This document shows positions 9,580-16,208 of a stretch of DNA of 64,000 nt, piece after piece. Under the pieces are notes generated by a model. The model was not told where the DNA came from. It worked only from the letters and a program-made list of their open reading frames with translations, and did no database searches. The translations under genes were made by a program, and so were the position numbers. Numbering within the stretch: the stretch's first letter is position 1; every line of letters starts with the position of its first letter. The DNA comes from Silvanigrella paludirubra (GTDB taxonomy: Bacteria; Bdellovibrionota_B; Oligoflexia; Silvanigrellales; Silvanigrellaceae): assembly GCF_009208775.1 (NCBI RefSeq), contig NZ_WFLM01000002.1, positions 434,001 to 498,000 of the forward strand, in the 5' to 3' direction.

Positions 9580-10947
9580 ATGAGAGTAAAGCCTTATAAT
9601 CAAGAAAAAATAAAAACAGAAATTTTGAGTTTTTTAAAATTAAATGGGAAATCCAATATCGCTCGTTTAAAAAAACATTTTCCGTATAGCCAATCCTTTT
9701 TCTCGCGTATTTTTAAATTATTAGATCAAGAAATTATTATTTTAGGAAAAGCCCGAGAAACAGAATATGCAGCAAAAAGAATAATTGATGGAAAAAACTC
9801 CAGTTACCCTATTTATGAAATTCTTGAAGATAGCTCAAGCTTAAAAATAGGTATATTATATGCGATTGAACCTAAAGGTTTTTATTTTTTGTCGCATTTA
9901 AAAAATATTTCATCCGAATATTCTGTTGATCTTCCTTATTTTTTAAATGATTTAAGACCTAGCGGTTTTTTAGGACATTTAGTTCCAAACTTAAATCCTG
10001 AATTAAATTTACCAAAAGATATCCGCATTTGGTCTAGTGAACATTGTTTAAAATATTTAACAACTAAAAGTTTTGATAATATTGGTAATTTAATTATTGG
10101 TGATCTTGCTTTTCAAAAATATCTATCTCAAAAAACACAAACAAATGGAATCGAATTTCTGAAACGAGCTGAACAATTTGAACTTTATGCAAATAATGTT
10201 TTATCCTATGGAGAACCAGGCTCTTCCGCTGGTGGAGAACAACCAAAATTTTTAAGCAATTTATTGCCTCAAAATAAACAAGTTCTTGTTAAATTTTCTC
10301 CTCCTCTTCATTCTGATATTGGGGTACGCGTAGCTGATTTATTAATTTGTGAACATTTAGCCCTGAATACACTTCATAAAAACAATATAGAAAGCGCTCA
10401 ATCTGAAATTATTTTTACAAAAAATCGCATTTTTTTAGAGCTAGAAAGATTTGATCGCATTCCCAATTTAGGAAGAAAGGGGCTTATTACTTTAGGTTCC
10501 TTAGATGCCGAGTTTTCTGGAACAATGGGAACTTGGTCAGAAACATCCATAAATTTAATGAAAAAGAAAATCATTCCAAAAGAATTTTATAATGAAATTC
10601 GTCTCCTTGAATTATTTGGTCACTTCATTGGAAATAATGACATGCACTTATTTAATCTCTCTTTTTATTTTTCTAAAAATAAAGTCATAAAAATCGCCCC
10701 TGTTTACGACATGCTTCCCATGTTATTTAGACCAATGAATAATCAAATTGTTCCCAAAACATTTTCACCCCCGTTACCTTTACCAGAAGATTCAAATATT
10801 TGGGATAAGGCTTATCAACTAGCCATTCAATTTTGGAATGCGGTTTTAAATGATAAAAATATTTCATCTTCTTTTAAAGTAATAGCGCAGGATTGTCTTT
10901 TTATTTTAAATAAACAAAAAGATATTGGAAAACTTTTGCCAAAATAA
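9580..10947 (+). CDS. YjjJ-like HipA-family kinase with N-terminal winged helix
   Basis: I start at ATG 9580 because GGAG lies five bases ahead; a longer frame from TTG 9520 has no ribosome binding site. The 455-residue protein begins with a winged helix-turn-helix (residues 10-60) and continues as a HipA kinase. Kinase landmarks are the SSAGGEQPKF loop (215-224), the catalytic GNNDMH (351-356) and the metal-binding VYDM (375-378). This one-protein architecture matches E. coli YjjJ, a HipA homologue that needs no separate HipB. HipA kinases phosphorylate targets such as aminoacyl-tRNA synthetases; the target here is unknown. It opens a cluster with hipBST and a decayed hipA. Confidence 0.85.
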   Translation: MRVKPYNQEKIKTEILSFLKLNGKSNIARLKKHFPYSQSFFSRIFKLLDQEIIILGKARETEYAAKRIIDGKNSSYPIYEILEDSSSLKIGILYAIEPKGFYFLSHLKNISSEYSVDLPYFLNDLRPSGFLGHLVPNLNPELNLPKDIRIWSSEHCLKYLTTKSFDNIGNLIIGDLAFQKYLSQKTQTNGIEFLKRAEQFELYANNVLSYGEPGSSAGGEQPKFLSNLLPQNKQVLVKFSPPLHSDIGVRVADLLICEHLALNTLHKNNIESAQSEIIFTKNRIFLELERFDRIPNLGRKGLITLGSLDAEFSGTMGTWSETSINLMKKKIIPKEFYNEIRLLELFGHFIGNNDMHLFNLSFYFSKNKVIKIAPVYDMLPMLFRPMNNQIVPKTFSPPLPLPEDSNIWDKAYQLAIQFWNAVLNDKNISSSFKVIAQDCLFILNKQKDIGKLLPK

Positions 10948-11013
10948 AATAGATTTGATTGAAAATTGAAGTGGAATTTTGCTTTAAATTTAAATAAAAA
11001 TTAAAATATATAG

Positions 11014-11292
11014 TTATGAAAGTTTTTCAAGCTCTTCAGATGATAAACCTGTTATTTTCATAACGATTTCAGGAGAAAATCCTTCACTGCGCATTTTTTT
11101 TGCAAATTGAATTTTAGCTTCTGTTTTTCCTTTTTCTATCCCCTCATTTATACCTTCTTGCCGCTCGGTATACATACTTGTGTTGTAGTCACTTAAGTAT
11201 TTTAAACGAGCTTCATATTTTGCCCGAGCAACGGGATCTTGGCTTAAATACTCCAAAGTTTCTTGAGCTTTATTTATTGCAGAATTGTCCAT
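11014..11292 (-). CDS. free-standing Rpn C-terminal segment, candidate solitary antitoxin
   Basis: This short gene (about 92 residues from ATG 11292) is a second copy of the C-terminal third of the adjacent Rpn nuclease gene: MDNSAINKAQETLEYL at the start and a conserved ELEKLS end. It has no nuclease domain. A GAGG Shine-Dalgarno stands eight bases ahead of the ATG, and an earlier ATG lies at 11298. Its last 45 residues match the neighbouring rpn copy (IEKGKTEAKIQFAKKM), not the copy at 14324. E. coli rpnA makes its C-terminal part from an internal start as an antitoxin; this looks like that part set free as its own gene. It could also be a leftover of an incomplete duplication. Confidence 0.65.
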   Translation of the reverse strand: MDNSAINKAQETLEYLSQDPVARAKYEARLKYLSDYNTSMYTERQEGINEGIEKGKTEAKIQFAKKMRSEGFSPEIVMKITGLSSEELEKLS

Positions 11293-11317
11293 TTTCATGA
11301 CCTCTTTTTTATAAACA

Positions 11318-11348
11318 AAACGAAACAAGGTTTAAATTTGTTTCGTTT
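11318..11348 (-). terminator. hairpin between rpn copy A and the solitary segment
   Basis: AAACGAAACAA and TTGTTTCGTTT pair as an 11-bp stem with a 9-base loop. The same element recurs at 14243-14271 behind the second rpn gene. The stem is low in GC but lies where an rpn terminator would be expected, so it may stop transcription, or stabilise an end and uncouple the solitary segment. Confidence 0.45.
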
Positions 11349-11399
11349 ATTTTGCATAATAAATATTTTATATAAAATTTAAAATCAATTGAAATTCTC

Positions 11400-11675
11400 T
11401 TATAACTTTTCAAGCTCTTCAGATGATAAACCTGTTATTTTCATAACAATATCAGGAGAAAATCCTTCACTGCGCATTTTTTTTGCAAATTGAATTTTAG
11501 CTTCTGTTTTTCCTTTTTCTATCCCCTCATTTATACCTTCTTGCCGCTCGGTATACATACTTGTGTTGTAATCGAGAATATACTTTTGCCTTGCTTCATA
11601 CTTTGCCCGAGCAACGGGGTCTTGGCTTAAATACTCCAGAGTTTCTTGTGCTTTATTTATTGCAGAATTGTTCAT
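11400..11675 (-). CDS. predicted intragenic antitoxin (RpnS-like) inside rpn copy A
   Basis: A nested, same-frame product of 91 residues starting at ATG 11675 (MNNSAINKAQET). The Shine-Dalgarno GGAGG is eight bases ahead; an earlier ATG at 11681 is only two bases from it. The precedent is the intragenic antitoxin of E. coli RpnA, which blocks the full-length nuclease. The separate gene at 11014-11292 starts at the matching codon, which supports this point being a real translation start. Not shown experimentally here. Confidence 0.6.
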   Translation of the reverse strand: MNNSAINKAQETLEYLSQDPVARAKYEARQKYILDYNTSMYTERQEGINEGIEKGKTEAKIQFAKKMRSEGFSPDIVMKITGLSSEELEKL

Positions 11676-12236
11676 TTGCATGACCTCCTTTTTAGATGCA
11701 CCTTTTAAAAAGACCATCCATTTTTCTAGGTTATTGTAATAGGTTTTTGGAACTTTGGGAACTTCTAAAAATACAAATTCAAGATCTTTTGAAAACACTT
11801 TATGGGTTTTTACATCTAAGAGTCTTACATTCGTAATAAACTCTTCTTTTTCCTTAAAAAAATTAAAGTTTAAAACATGAATACATATAGAAGGTGCCAA
11901 ATATTTATATGTTTTTCCTTGTATTAATTGTTTTTCATAAAGTTTTGCCCAATAATATAAACAACGTTTTTCATACTCACCCGTATTCCGCATTTGCATT
12001 TCTAAATTCACAAAAGAACCATCATTTAGCTGCGCAATTACGTCAAACCGAGACTCTTTATCAAACTCACTATCTTTATTCACTTCATTATTTAAAAAAG
12101 TGACAGATATTATTTTTCTTTCCTCTGGGTAATTTAAAATACTATTCGCAAAATCAATAAATATTTCTTCATCCTCTCCAAATATGCGTTTAAATAAATA
12201 ATCATTTTTAACATCCAGTAACTTATCATTTTCCAA
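11400..12236 (-). CDS. Rpn-family PD-(D/E)XK nuclease with intragenic antitoxin start (copy A)
   Basis: A 278-residue protein of the Rpn family (recombination-promoting nuclease/putative transposase). The start is TTG 12236 with AAGGA seven bases ahead. The N-terminal PD-(D/E)XK domain shows the motif KNDYLFKRIFG (10-20) and the catalytic residues Asp65 (RFDVIAQL) and Glu79-x-Gln81 (NLEMQMRN). The last 90 residues are helical and charged. At codon 188 the mRNA carries GGAGG (11684-11688) eight bases ahead of an in-frame ATG (11675), far better than the TTG signal. E. coli RpnA is a toxic DNase kept in check by its own C-terminal product made from such an internal start, and the family acts against phage. 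Almost identical to copy B except for the last 45 residues. Confidence 0.88.
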   Translation of the reverse strand: MENDKLLDVKNDYLFKRIFGEDEEIFIDFANSILNYPEERKIISVTFLNNEVNKDSEFDKESRFDVIAQLNDGSFVNLEMQMRNTGEYEKRCLYYWAKLYEKQLIQGKTYKYLAPSICIHVLNFNFFKEKEEFITNVRLLDVKTHKVFSKDLEFVFLEVPKVPKTYYNNLEKWMVFLKGASKKEVMQMNNSAINKAQETLEYLSQDPVARAKYEARQKYILDYNTSMYTERQEGINEGIEKGKTEAKIQFAKKMRSEGFSPDIVMKITGLSSEELEKL

Positions 12237-12256
12237 CTCAACATCCTTATAAAAAA

Positions 12257-12279
12257 CAAATAAACCTCTTGTTTATTTG
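12257..12279 (-). promoter_or_regulatory. leader hairpin upstream of rpn copy A
   Basis: CAAATAAAC and GTTTATTTG form a perfect 9-bp stem with a 5-base loop, about 20 bases ahead of the rpn TTG start. The identical hairpin stands at 15180-15202 ahead of copy B. Read on the rpn strand, its loop is AAGAG. It could reduce access to the weak start, but it is AU-only apart from two pairs. Confidence 0.45.
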
Positions 12280-12420
12280 CCAAAGGTTTGAGTAACAAAA
12301 AATTTTAAAGAAAAAAGGGGGTGACCAGAAACTGAACAGATTGATTTTTTATATATATAAATAAACAGTTACTTTAAAAATTAAAGTAAAACCATGATAT
12401 TTTATTAAAATTTATTTTAA

Positions 12421-12516
12421 TACCCTATCGGGTTATAAAATGGCTATTTTTTAATTTTATTACCCTATCAGGTATTAAAATTAAGTTTTTCTTGCTTTAG
12501 TACCCTTTAGGGACTA
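12421..12516. promoter_or_regulatory. three operator repeats at 40-bp spacing upstream of hipB
   Basis: Three related imperfect palindromes begin at 12421 (TACCCTATCGGGTTA), 12461 (TACCCTATCAGGTATTA) and 12501 (TACCCTTTAGGGACTA). They start exactly 40 bases apart, close to four helical turns, so bound dimers would lie on one face of the DNA. The last ends about 36 bases before the hipB ATG. HipB proteins bind repeated palindromes in their own promoters, so these are very likely hipBST operators. Confidence 0.75.
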
Positions 12517-12552
12517 CACTGAAATAGTCTCTATTAATGGAGCTTATTCATT

Positions 12553-12810
12553 ATGCCTGAAAAAAAAAGAAGAAATATCAATGAAATAGAAAAAAACTCC
12601 AATCCCATTGCTCTATTTGTAAGGGAAAAAAGAAAATACCTTGGCTACACCCAGTATGAATTTTCCAAAAGAATTGGCGTTGGACTTCGCTTTTTAAAAG
12701 AACTTGAACTTGGAAAAGAGACCTTACGCATGGACAAAGTAAACCAAGTTTTAAAATATTTAGGAGCAAGACTAGAACCTACTCCCTATCGTGAAGAGGA
12801 TAATATTTAA
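12553..12810 (+). CDS. hipB: HipB-type antitoxin, XRE-family repressor
   Basis: An 85-residue DNA-binding protein with a central helix-turn-helix: LGYTQYEFSKRIGVGLRFLKELELGKETLRMDKVNQVL (written as one domain, residues 33-70, key residues Q37, F40, G45, E54). A GGAG ribosome binding site lies ten bases ahead of the ATG. It should bind the three palindromes upstream, repress the operon and take part in holding the kinase inactive. Its stop codon is directly followed by the hipS start, so the three genes are translationally coupled. The short length and gene order match hipB of HipBST systems rather than two-gene hipBA. Confidence 0.88.
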   Translation: MPEKKRRNINEIEKNSNPIALFVREKRKYLGYTQYEFSKRIGVGLRFLKELELGKETLRMDKVNQVLKYLGARLEPTPYREEDNI

Positions 12811-13137
12811 ATGGCGCGAAAAGGAAAAGTATTTGTATTTGAATATTATGCAGGAATCATAGAAGAAACCGATGATGGTCATTTTATTTTTGAATATGAT
12901 GAATCCTATTTAAATTTAAAAAAACCTTTTCCAGTAAGTCTTACATTACCAATACGCAAAGAAAAATATGAATCTAAATATTTGTTTCCTTTTTTTGATG
13001 GTTTAATTCCTGAAGGTTGGCTTTTATCTTTGTCAATTAAAAATTGGAAACTAAATGAAAAAGATCGTATGGGGTTGTTACTTTCAGTTTGCGAAGACTG
13101 TATTGGTTCCGTAAAGGTCATACCTTATGAAAAATAA
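12811..13137 (+). CDS. hipS: HipS antitoxin (separate HipA N-subdomain 1)
   Basis: A 108-residue protein equal to the N-terminal subdomain of HipA, here encoded as its own gene. The typical segments are FVFEYYAGIIEE near the start, PVSLTLPIR near residue 40 and FFDGLIPEGWLL near 62-73. In the E. coli O127 HipBST system, HipS rather than HipB neutralises the kinase HipT. The gene follows hipB with no gap and overlaps hipT by 11 bases. Confidence 0.88.
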   Translation: MARKGKVFVFEYYAGIIEETDDGHFIFEYDESYLNLKKPFPVSLTLPIRKEKYESKYLFPFFDGLIPEGWLLSLSIKNWKLNEKDRMGLLLSVCEDCIGSVKVIPYEK

Positions 13138-14092
13138 AATAATAAAAAATTGTCTTATTTGTTTTCAAAGTTTAGAAAATGACAATAACTATTATCACGA
13201 AAATTGCTGTAAAAATTTATTTAACTCTACACAACCACCAAGCATTTCTCTTGAAAAAAAAGAAATAGAAAAACTTGCCCTACAAAATTTAAATAAACGA
13301 CTTGCTGTTACCGGAGTTCAAAAAAAATTATCCATCAGACTTTTTTCTGAAAACAAAAACTCCGTTCCTAAACTTACCATTGTAGGCGCTTTATCAGGCC
13401 AGTATATTTTAAAACCGCAATCAAAAGATTTTCCTTATATGCCCGAACTTGAAGCCTTAACCATGCAACTTGCCAAAAAATGTGGGATTGATGTTGCCGA
13501 CAATGGTCTTATTTTTTTAAAAGATAAAAGCCTCGCTTATATTACAAAAAGATTTGATCGAATAAATGAAAAAAAACGCGCTTGTGAAGATTTATGCCAA
13601 TTGTCTGAAGTTCTAACTGAACAAAAATATCGAAGTACCGCAGAAAAAACGGCTAAAGTAATTAAAAAATATTCTTCATTTCCAGGTAACGAATTATTAA
13701 AATACTTTGAAATAACTTTATTTTGTTTTATTACAGGGAATGCCGATATGCATTTAAAAAACTTTTCTTTATTAACTAATGAAAATGATATTATTCAGCT
13801 ATCCCCTGCATATGACTTAATTTCAACAAGACTCCTTATTCCCATAAAAGAAGATCATGAAGAACTTGTTTTAAGTGTTAATGGAAAAAAGTCTAATATC
13901 AAACGCAAAGATTTTGAATTTTTTTCAAACAATGTTGGTATTAATGAAAAAAGTTTTAATTTTATTTTAAATAATTTTTTTTCCAAAAAAGAAGAAATGT
14001 TTCATTTAATAGAAAATAGTTATATTTCTGAAAAAATGAAAAAAGAATATATATTATTGATTGAAGAGAGGATGAAGAGGATAATGAATTAA
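13127..14092 (+). CDS. hipT: HipT kinase toxin
   Basis: A 321-residue HipA-fold Ser/Thr kinase lacking the N-subdomain supplied by hipS. It starts with a Cys-pair segment (CLIC 9-12, YHENCC 23-28), then the Gly-rich loop AVTGVQKK (60-67), ATP-site Lys96 (YILKP), catalytic Asp207 (ITGNADMH) and metal-binding Asp230 (SPAYDL). In E. coli O127 HipT the loop carries two autophosphorylated Ser in an SIS motif; here the same place reads AVT, so only one hydroxyl residue (Thr62) remains. HipT of O127 phosphorylates tryptophanyl-tRNA synthetase; the target here is only presumed similar. Last gene of the operon. Confidence 0.88.
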   Translation: MKNKIIKNCLICFQSLENDNNYYHENCCKNLFNSTQPPSISLEKKEIEKLALQNLNKRLAVTGVQKKLSIRLFSENKNSVPKLTIVGALSGQYILKPQSKDFPYMPELEALTMQLAKKCGIDVADNGLIFLKDKSLAYITKRFDRINEKKRACEDLCQLSEVLTEQKYRSTAEKTAKVIKKYSSFPGNELLKYFEITLFCFITGNADMHLKNFSLLTNENDIIQLSPAYDLISTRLLIPIKEDHEELVLSVNGKKSNIKRKDFEFFSNNVGINEKSFNFILNNFFSKKEEMFHLIENSYISEKMKKEYILLIEERMKRIMN

Positions 14093-14171
14093 AACTGTTT
14101 ATTATGATTTTTTTGATAATGATACTCTAAAAAATTTTTATTTTTTTATTCTGATAAAATTTATTTAATTT

Positions 14172-14225
14172 TTAAATTAACTTTAACTCTTGTGCTTTAT
14201 TTATTGCAGAATTGTCCATTTTCAT
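14172..14225 (-). pseudogene. truncated Rpn C-terminal segment downstream of rpn copy B
   Basis: A perfect GGAGG (14228-14232) and the start MKMDNSAINKAQE match the internal start of the rpn genes, then the frame leaves the family sequence and stops after 17 codons. It sits where copy A has an intact free-standing segment, on the other side of the same CGAAACAA hairpin. It is a decayed solitary antitoxin or the trace of a past recombination. Confidence 0.6.
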
Positions 14226-14242
14226 GACCTCCTTAAAAACAA

Positions 14243-14271
14243 AACGAAACAAAGTTTAAATTTGTTTCGTT
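14243..14271 (-). terminator. hairpin downstream of rpn copy B
   Basis: AACGAAACAAA and TTTGTTTCGTT pair over 11 bp with a 7-base loop (GTTTAAA). It is the same element as at 11318-11348 and holds the same position relative to rpn. Confidence 0.45.
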
Positions 14272-14323
14272 CATCTAGGATAATAAATATTTTATATAAA
14301 ATTTAAAATTAAATATGATTCAC

Positions 14324-14599
14324 TTATAACTTTTCAAGCTCTTCAGCAGTTAAACCTGTTGCTTGCATCACAAACTCGAGAGAAGCTCCTAATTCTCGCA
14401 TTTTTTTGGCGACTTGAATTTTAGCTGCTTCTCTCCCTTTCTCCATCCCTTCATTTATACCTTCTTGCCGCTCGGTATACATGCTAGTGTTGTAATCAAG
14501 AATATACTTTTGCCTTGCTTCGTACTTTGCCCGAGCAACGGGGTCTTGGCTTAAATACTCCAGAGTTTCTTGTGCTTTATTTATTGCAGAATTGTCCAT
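14324..14599 (-). CDS. predicted intragenic antitoxin (RpnS-like) inside rpn copy B
   Basis: Nested, same-frame 91-residue product from ATG 14599 (MDNSAINKAQET), with GGAGG eight bases ahead; ATG 14605 is an alternative just two bases from the Shine-Dalgarno. Same reasoning as for copy A, based on E. coli RpnA. The truncated segment at 14172-14225 begins at the matching codon. Confidence 0.6.
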   Translation of the reverse strand: MDNSAINKAQETLEYLSQDPVARAKYEARQKYILDYNTSMYTERQEGINEGMEKGREAAKIQVAKKMRELGASLEFVMQATGLTAEELEKL

Positions 14600-15160
14600 T
14601 TTCATGACCTCCTTTTTAGATGTTCCCTTTAAAAAGACCATCCATTTTTCTAGGTTATTATAATAGGTTTTTGGAACTTTGGGAACTTCTAAAAATACAA
14701 ATTCAAGATCTTTTGAAAACACTTTATGGGTTTTTGCATCTAAGAGTCTCACATTCGTAATAAACTCTTCTTTTTCCTTAAAAAAATTAAAGTTTAAAAC
14801 ATGAATACAAATAGAAGGTGCCAAATATTTATATGTTTTTCCTTGTATTAATTGTTTTTCATAAAGTTTTGCCCAATAGTACAAACAACGTTTTTCATAC
14901 TCACCCGTATTCCGCATTTGCATTTCTAAATTAACAAAAGAGCCATCATTTAATTGTGCAATCACGTCAAACCGAGATTCTTTATCAAACTCACTGTCTT
15001 TATTCACTTCATTATTTAAAAAAGTGACAGATATTATTTTTCTTTCGTCTGGGTAATTTAAAATACTATTCGCAAAATCTATAAATATTTCTTCGTCTTC
15101 TCCAAATATGCGTTTAAATAAATAATCATTTTTAACATCCAGTAACTTATCATTTTCCAA
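14324..15160 (-). CDS. Rpn-family PD-(D/E)XK nuclease with intragenic antitoxin start (copy B)
   Basis: A 278-residue near-twin of the gene at 11400. The start is again TTG (15160) with AAGGA ahead. Asp65, Glu79 and Gln81 of the PD-(D/E)XK site are kept. Over the first 230 residues only a few substitutions separate the two copies, but the last 45 residues differ strongly (MEKGREAAKIQVAKKMRELGASLEF against IEKGKTEAKIQFAKKMRSEGFSPDI, read from the two proteins at the same positions). The internal GGAGG (14608-14612) and ATG (14599) are conserved. In the Rpn family the C-terminal segment mediates oligomerisation and antitoxin pairing, so the two copies may have separate specificities. Confidence 0.88.
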   Translation of the reverse strand: MENDKLLDVKNDYLFKRIFGEDEEIFIDFANSILNYPDERKIISVTFLNNEVNKDSEFDKESRFDVIAQLNDGSFVNLEMQMRNTGEYEKRCLYYWAKLYEKQLIQGKTYKYLAPSICIHVLNFNFFKEKEEFITNVRLLDAKTHKVFSKDLEFVFLEVPKVPKTYYNNLEKWMVFLKGTSKKEVMKMDNSAINKAQETLEYLSQDPVARAKYEARQKYILDYNTSMYTERQEGINEGMEKGREAAKIQVAKKMRELGASLEFVMQATGLTAEELEKL

Positions 15161-15179
15161 CTCAACATCCTTAAGTAAA

Positions 15180-15202
15180 CAAATAAACCTCTTGTTTATT
15201 TG
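15180..15202 (-). promoter_or_regulatory. leader hairpin upstream of rpn copy B
   Basis: Same CAAATAAAC/GTTTATTTG stem and loop as at 12257-12279, again about 20 bases ahead of the TTG start. Conservation may simply reflect recent duplication. Confidence 0.4.
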
Positions 15203-15303
15203 TCAAAGGTTTGAGTAACAAAATATTTTAAAGAAAAAAGGGGGTGACCAGAAACTGAACAGAATGATTTTTTATAAATATAAATAAACAGTTACTTTAA
15301 GAA

Positions 15304-15960
15304 TAAATGATGTTTTTGAATATGACCCAGCTCTTTTTTCCAACGTGAGCTAATTTTGCAAACTGCTTCTATTAATGAATTAATTCTGTTACTTCTTCAG
15401 TAATAGTTTTTAATTCAACAATCCCATATTGATATGCAATCGTTATGCCCTAAAGATATTTTCCTAATTACTAAAAAATATTTTTCTTAACTATTGGTCG
15501 ATTTTTTTTGTAGTCAATATGATCTATTGCAAATAAGGTTTGAATATGATGTTTTATGTTTCCTTTTTTTCGATCAAACCTTTTTGTCATAAAATGTGAG
15601 CGGTTATTTTCATTTAGCAGTCGACATTCGGACATTTGAATTTTGGCATGAGTTACCATTAAATAATATGCATACTCTATTCTGCCATAGTCTTGGGATG
15701 CACCAAGTTCTTTGTCTTGCCCCCATGCCATCAAACTTTAGTAACCATTACTCAAACTCATTTGTAGCCTCGACTTGACCTGAGCGAATTTCATTCGTAA
15801 CAGGATTCCATTAAATTACAGCTTTTGCTTTTGCGCCACCAGCAGATGTTCCTACTCATATAATTCTTCTTAATTTTTCGCCATATAGTGAAATATCAAA
15901 GCATCTCCAAAATCATTGGGTAAAGAGTCGTATAAAACAGAACAGCTTATAAATATTTAT
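15304..15960 (-). pseudogene. decayed HipA-family kinase gene
   Basis: Fragments of a HipA-type kinase can be read in several frames on the minus strand. The best block (15734 down to 15471) reads QDYGRIEYAYYLM, then MSECRLLNENNRSHFMTKRFDRK and HHIQTLFAIDHIDYKK, which are strong HipA C-domain signatures. Upstream, other frames give DSLPNDFGDALI, GTSAGGAKAKA and NPVTNEIRSGQVEATNEFE, the usual preceding segments. Downstream frames give C-terminal remnants up to the end of rpn repeat B. Stops and frameshifts break it everywhere and no antitoxin gene remains. The catalytic GNxDxH part is not seen and may have been lost. Confidence 0.75.
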
Positions 15961-16150
15961 TCCAAATATAAACTTTAATTAAATTTACTTTTTTAAATTT
16001 GATTTAAAACTTTTCTCAATAAGCGCTTGAAGCTATTTAGAAAAAATAGCAGGTACTACAATGAACTCTTTAAAGGCTTTTTCAAGGAGTAAAGATTATT
16101 AAAAGCTTTTAAAGGTGAAAAAAAATTAAGATTTTATTAATTGAAAATCA
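15961..16150. other. intergenic, no gene seen
   Basis: Short AT-rich stretch between the hipA remnant and the terminator of the next gene. No ORF or motif stands out. Confidence 0.4.
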
Positions 16151-16182
16151 AAAAAAGCTAAAGCAAAAATGCTCTAGCTTTT
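16151..16182 (-). terminator. rho-independent terminator of the lipoprotein gene
   Basis: On the minus strand AAAAGCTAGAGC pairs with GCTTTAGCTTTT around ATTTTT, followed by a T run. It begins 27 bases after the stop codon of the gene at 16209. One mismatch interrupts the stem. Confidence 0.7.
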
Positions 16183-16208
16183 AAATAAATTAGACTTTTA
16201 AATTCTAT

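Larger units (their letters stand above)
11261..12377. repeat. 1.1-kb direct repeat, copy A (rpn unit)
   Basis: This stretch matches 14188-15300 almost base for base through the rpn gene body and its leader. It runs from within the antitoxin-like segment, across the CGAAACAA hairpin and the rpn gene, to CAGTTACTTTAA upstream of the gene. Shared leader elements are a 9-bp hairpin (CAAATAAAC/GTTTATTTG, 12257-12279) and the block GGGGGTGACCAGAAACTGAA. Divergence is concentrated in the 3' end of the coding region. Confidence 0.85.
14188..15300. repeat. 1.1-kb direct repeat, copy B (rpn unit)
   Basis: Counterpart of 11261-12377 in the same orientation. Together the two copies bracket hipBST. The upstream end of the match is CAGTTACTTTAA at 15289-15300, immediately next to the remains of a hipA-like gene. 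Recombination between the copies would delete or circularise about 2.9 kb including hipBST. Confidence 0.85.

Noticed and set aside
11261..15300. The rpn direct repeats as insertion sequences.
   Set aside because: No terminal inverted repeats, target-site duplications or DDE transposase were found. The family name mentions transposase, but the enzyme is a PD-(D/E)XK nuclease.
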